Shown piece after piece: positions 5,005 to 6,457 of a stretch of DNA of 6,457 nt (position 1 is its first letter; each line of letters opens with the position of its first letter). Below the pieces are notes generated by a model. That model searched no databases and was not told the origin of the DNA. It worked only from the letters and a program-made list of their open reading frames with translations. Made by a program: the position numbers and the translations under genes. The stretch covers positions 1 through 6,457 of the forward strand of contig CAMYMO010000456.1 in assembly GCA_947259425.1 (NCBI GenBank). Direction: 5' to 3'. This DNA is from an uncultured Ectothiorhodospiraceae bacterium (GTDB lineage: Bacteria; Pseudomonadota; Gammaproteobacteria; UBA6429; Thiohalophilaceae).

Positions 5005-6457
5005 TTATGCGGCCGCCGCTTTCTTAGCGCTCTTTCGAAACGTTAGTAAATCCCCATCGACGTCGATTTCAACCACATCATTCGGTAAGAATTTACCGGC
5101 CAGGATATCCTGCGCCAGCGGATTTTCCAGTTGTTGCTGAATCGCGCGTTTTAAAGGTCTTGCGCCATAAACCGGATCGAAACCCGCTTCGCCCATTTTA
5201 TCGATCGCGGCTTCAGTAATATCCAGACCCAGATCTCGCTCTTTAAGACGCGTACGTAGATATTCGATTTGAATATTGGCAATTGCACGAATCTGTTCTT
5301 TCAATAATGGATGGAATACCACGACCTCGTCGATACGATTGATAAACTCAGGTCGGAAATGCTGGCTGACATTTTCCATTACCGCCGATTTCATTGCCGC
5401 GTAGTTTTCTTCACCGGCCAATTCCTGGATATGTTGTGAACCGATATTTGATGTCATCACGATGACGGTGTTACGAAAATCGACGGTACGGCCCTGACCA
5501 TCGGTTAGACGACCATCGTCTAATACCTGCAACAAGACGTTAAACACATCCGGATGGGCCTTCTCTACTTCATCGAGTAATACCACTGAATAAGGTTTAC
5601 GGCGCACGGCCTCCGTTAAGTAGCCGCCTTCTTCGTATCCAACATAGCCAGGAGGCGCACCGATTAAGCGTGCCACTGAATGTTTCTCCATAAACTCGGA
5701 CATGTCGATGCGCACCATTGCTTCATCAGTATCAAACAGGAATGAGGCCAGTGACTTGGTTAATTCGGTTTTACCGACACCGGTTGGACCAAGGAATAAA
5801 AACGAACCATTGGGTCGATTCGGATCAGATAAACCGGCACGTGAACGTCGAATTGCATCGGAGACGGCCGATACGGCTTCACCTTGTCCGATGACACGTT
5901 TATGAAGTTCATCTTCCATGCGTAACAGTTTATCGCGTTCGCCTTCGAGCATTTTTGAAACCGGAATGCCGGTCCATTTTGAAACGACTTCGGCAATCTC
6001 TTCGTCGCTTACTTTGTTACGCAGTAACTTCGTTTCCTGCATTTCGGCTTGCCCGGCCATATCGAGTTGTTGTTCCAACTCAGGGATGCGACCGTATTGC
6101 AACTCAGACATCCTGGCCAAATCACTTGCGCGACGCGCTGTCTCTAATTCCATACGCGCCCGATCGAGTTCTTCTTTAATATGTTGCGTGCCTTGTAAGG
6201 CTGCCTTTTCAGCGACCCAGATCTCTTCAAGATCTTTATATTCACGTTCGGCCTTGTCGATCTCTTCCTGTAAATTATCCAGGCGTTTTTTCGAGGCCTC
6301 ATCTTTTTCTTTATTCAGGGCTTCTCGTTCGATCTTGAGCTGAATTAATTTACGATCGAGTTTATCCATGGTTTCCGGTTTGGAATCGATCTCCATCCGA
6401 ATCCGGCTCGCGGCTTCATCGATTAAGTCGATGGCTTTATCCGGTAATTGCCGATCC
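5005..6457 (-). CDS. clpB: ATP-dependent disaggregase ClpB, C-terminal part (partial, 5' end outside window)
   Basis: ClpB is the hexameric Hsp100 chaperone that, with DnaK, pulls polypeptides out of aggregates after heat or oxidative stress. The reading frame stays open to the right edge, and the first 20 residues (starting DRQLPDKAIDLIDEAASRIR) match the end of nucleotide-binding domain 1. The ATG at 6396 is therefore internal, not a start. In fragment numbering (483 residues, a bit over half of the usual protein of about 860), the coiled-coil middle domain spans about 25-140. Nucleotide-binding domain 2 follows, with Walker A GPTGVGKT (223-230), pore loop GYVGYEEGG (270-278), Walker B VVLLDE (291-296), sensor 1 TSN (335-337), the arginine-finger segment RPEFINRID (from 368) and sensor 2 GARPLKR (431-437). 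All catalytic landmarks are intact. The middle domain separates it from ClpA and ClpC. It ends in a short Lys/Ala-rich tail (KSAKKAAAA). Its heat-shock promoter is off the window. Confidence 0.97.
   Translation of the reverse strand, partial: DRQLPDKAIDLIDEAASRIRMEIDSKPETMDKLDRKLIQLKIEREALNKEKDEASKKRLDNLQEEIDKAEREYKDLEEIWVAEKAALQGTQHIKEELDRARMELETARRASDLARMSELQYGRIPELEQQLDMAGQAEMQETKLLRNKVSDEEIAEVVSKWTGIPVSKMLEGERDKLLRMEDELHKRVIGQGEAVSAVSDAIRRSRAGLSDPNRPNGSFLFLGPTGVGKTELTKSLASFLFDTDEAMVRIDMSEFMEKHSVARLIGAPPGYVGYEEGGYLTEAVRRKPYSVVLLDEVEKAHPDVFNVLLQVLDDGRLTDGQGRTVDFRNTVIVMTSNIGSQHIQELAGEENYAAMKSAVMENVSQHFRPEFINRIDEVVVFHPLLKEQIRAIANIQIEYLRTRLKERDLGLDITEAAIDKMGEAGFDPVYGARPLKRAIQQQLENPLAQDILAGKFLPNDVVEIDVDGDLLTFRKSAKKAAAA

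Noticed and set aside
5918..6343. 141-codon Ser/Arg-rich open frame on the + strand inside clpB
   Set aside because: Its Ser-rich composition is what the complement of the Glu/Leu/Lys-rich ClpB coiled coil gives; clpB is clearly coding on the other strand.
6394..6396. ATG as the ClpB start
   Set aside because: The frame stays open upstream to the window edge and encodes conserved ClpB sequence (DRQLPDKAIDLIDEAA), so this Met is internal.

Overview
The window looks like a stretch of a proteobacterial chromosome, most likely a gammaproteobacterium with sulfur-oxidising capacity. This is inferred from protein resemblances recalled from the families: the ferrochelatase, MsrP/MsrQ and ClpB segments read very like gammaproteobacterial homologues, and SoxB marks thiosulfate oxidation. 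Base composition is moderate. I cannot assign a genus.

Layout from left to right. (1) The 3' end of ferrochelatase hemH on the + strand, cut by the left edge. (2) A 316-nt gap holding a cluster of palindromic ATTCCC...GGGAAT repeats (one imperfect inverted repeat, then two tandem 41-bp hairpin units and a third partial unit) and a strong intrinsic terminator with a UUCG loop. (3) On the - strand, soxB, a Tat-exported thiosulfohydrolase with a strong ribosome binding site and its own leader region of about 260 nt. (4) Also on the - strand, the pair msrP-msrQ, a periplasmic molybdenum methionine sulfoxide reductase and its haem membrane partner, separated by less than 40 nt. (5) A 170-nt divergent intergenic region with a small dyad. 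(6) On the + strand, an unrecognised membrane protein of 207 residues with two transmembrane helices and a SHOCT-like C-terminus. (7) Convergent to it, the 3' part of clpB on the - strand, running off the right edge.

How the genes may work together: msrP and msrQ form one enzyme system that repairs oxidised methionines in the envelope using electrons from the quinone pool or from flavin. soxB acts in the same compartment on sulfane sulfur bound to SoxY. Both SoxB and MsrP carry twin-arginine signals, so both are folded with their metal centres before export. No other sox gene is in view, so SoxB must act with partners encoded elsewhere. hemH and clpB are housekeeping neighbours with no evident link beyond haem supply to MsrQ.

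No CRISPR array, transposase, tRNA, rRNA or clearly new multi-gene system is visible. The items most worth a second look are the repeat cluster, the possible lipoprotein anchoring of SoxB, and the unrecognised two-helix membrane protein.
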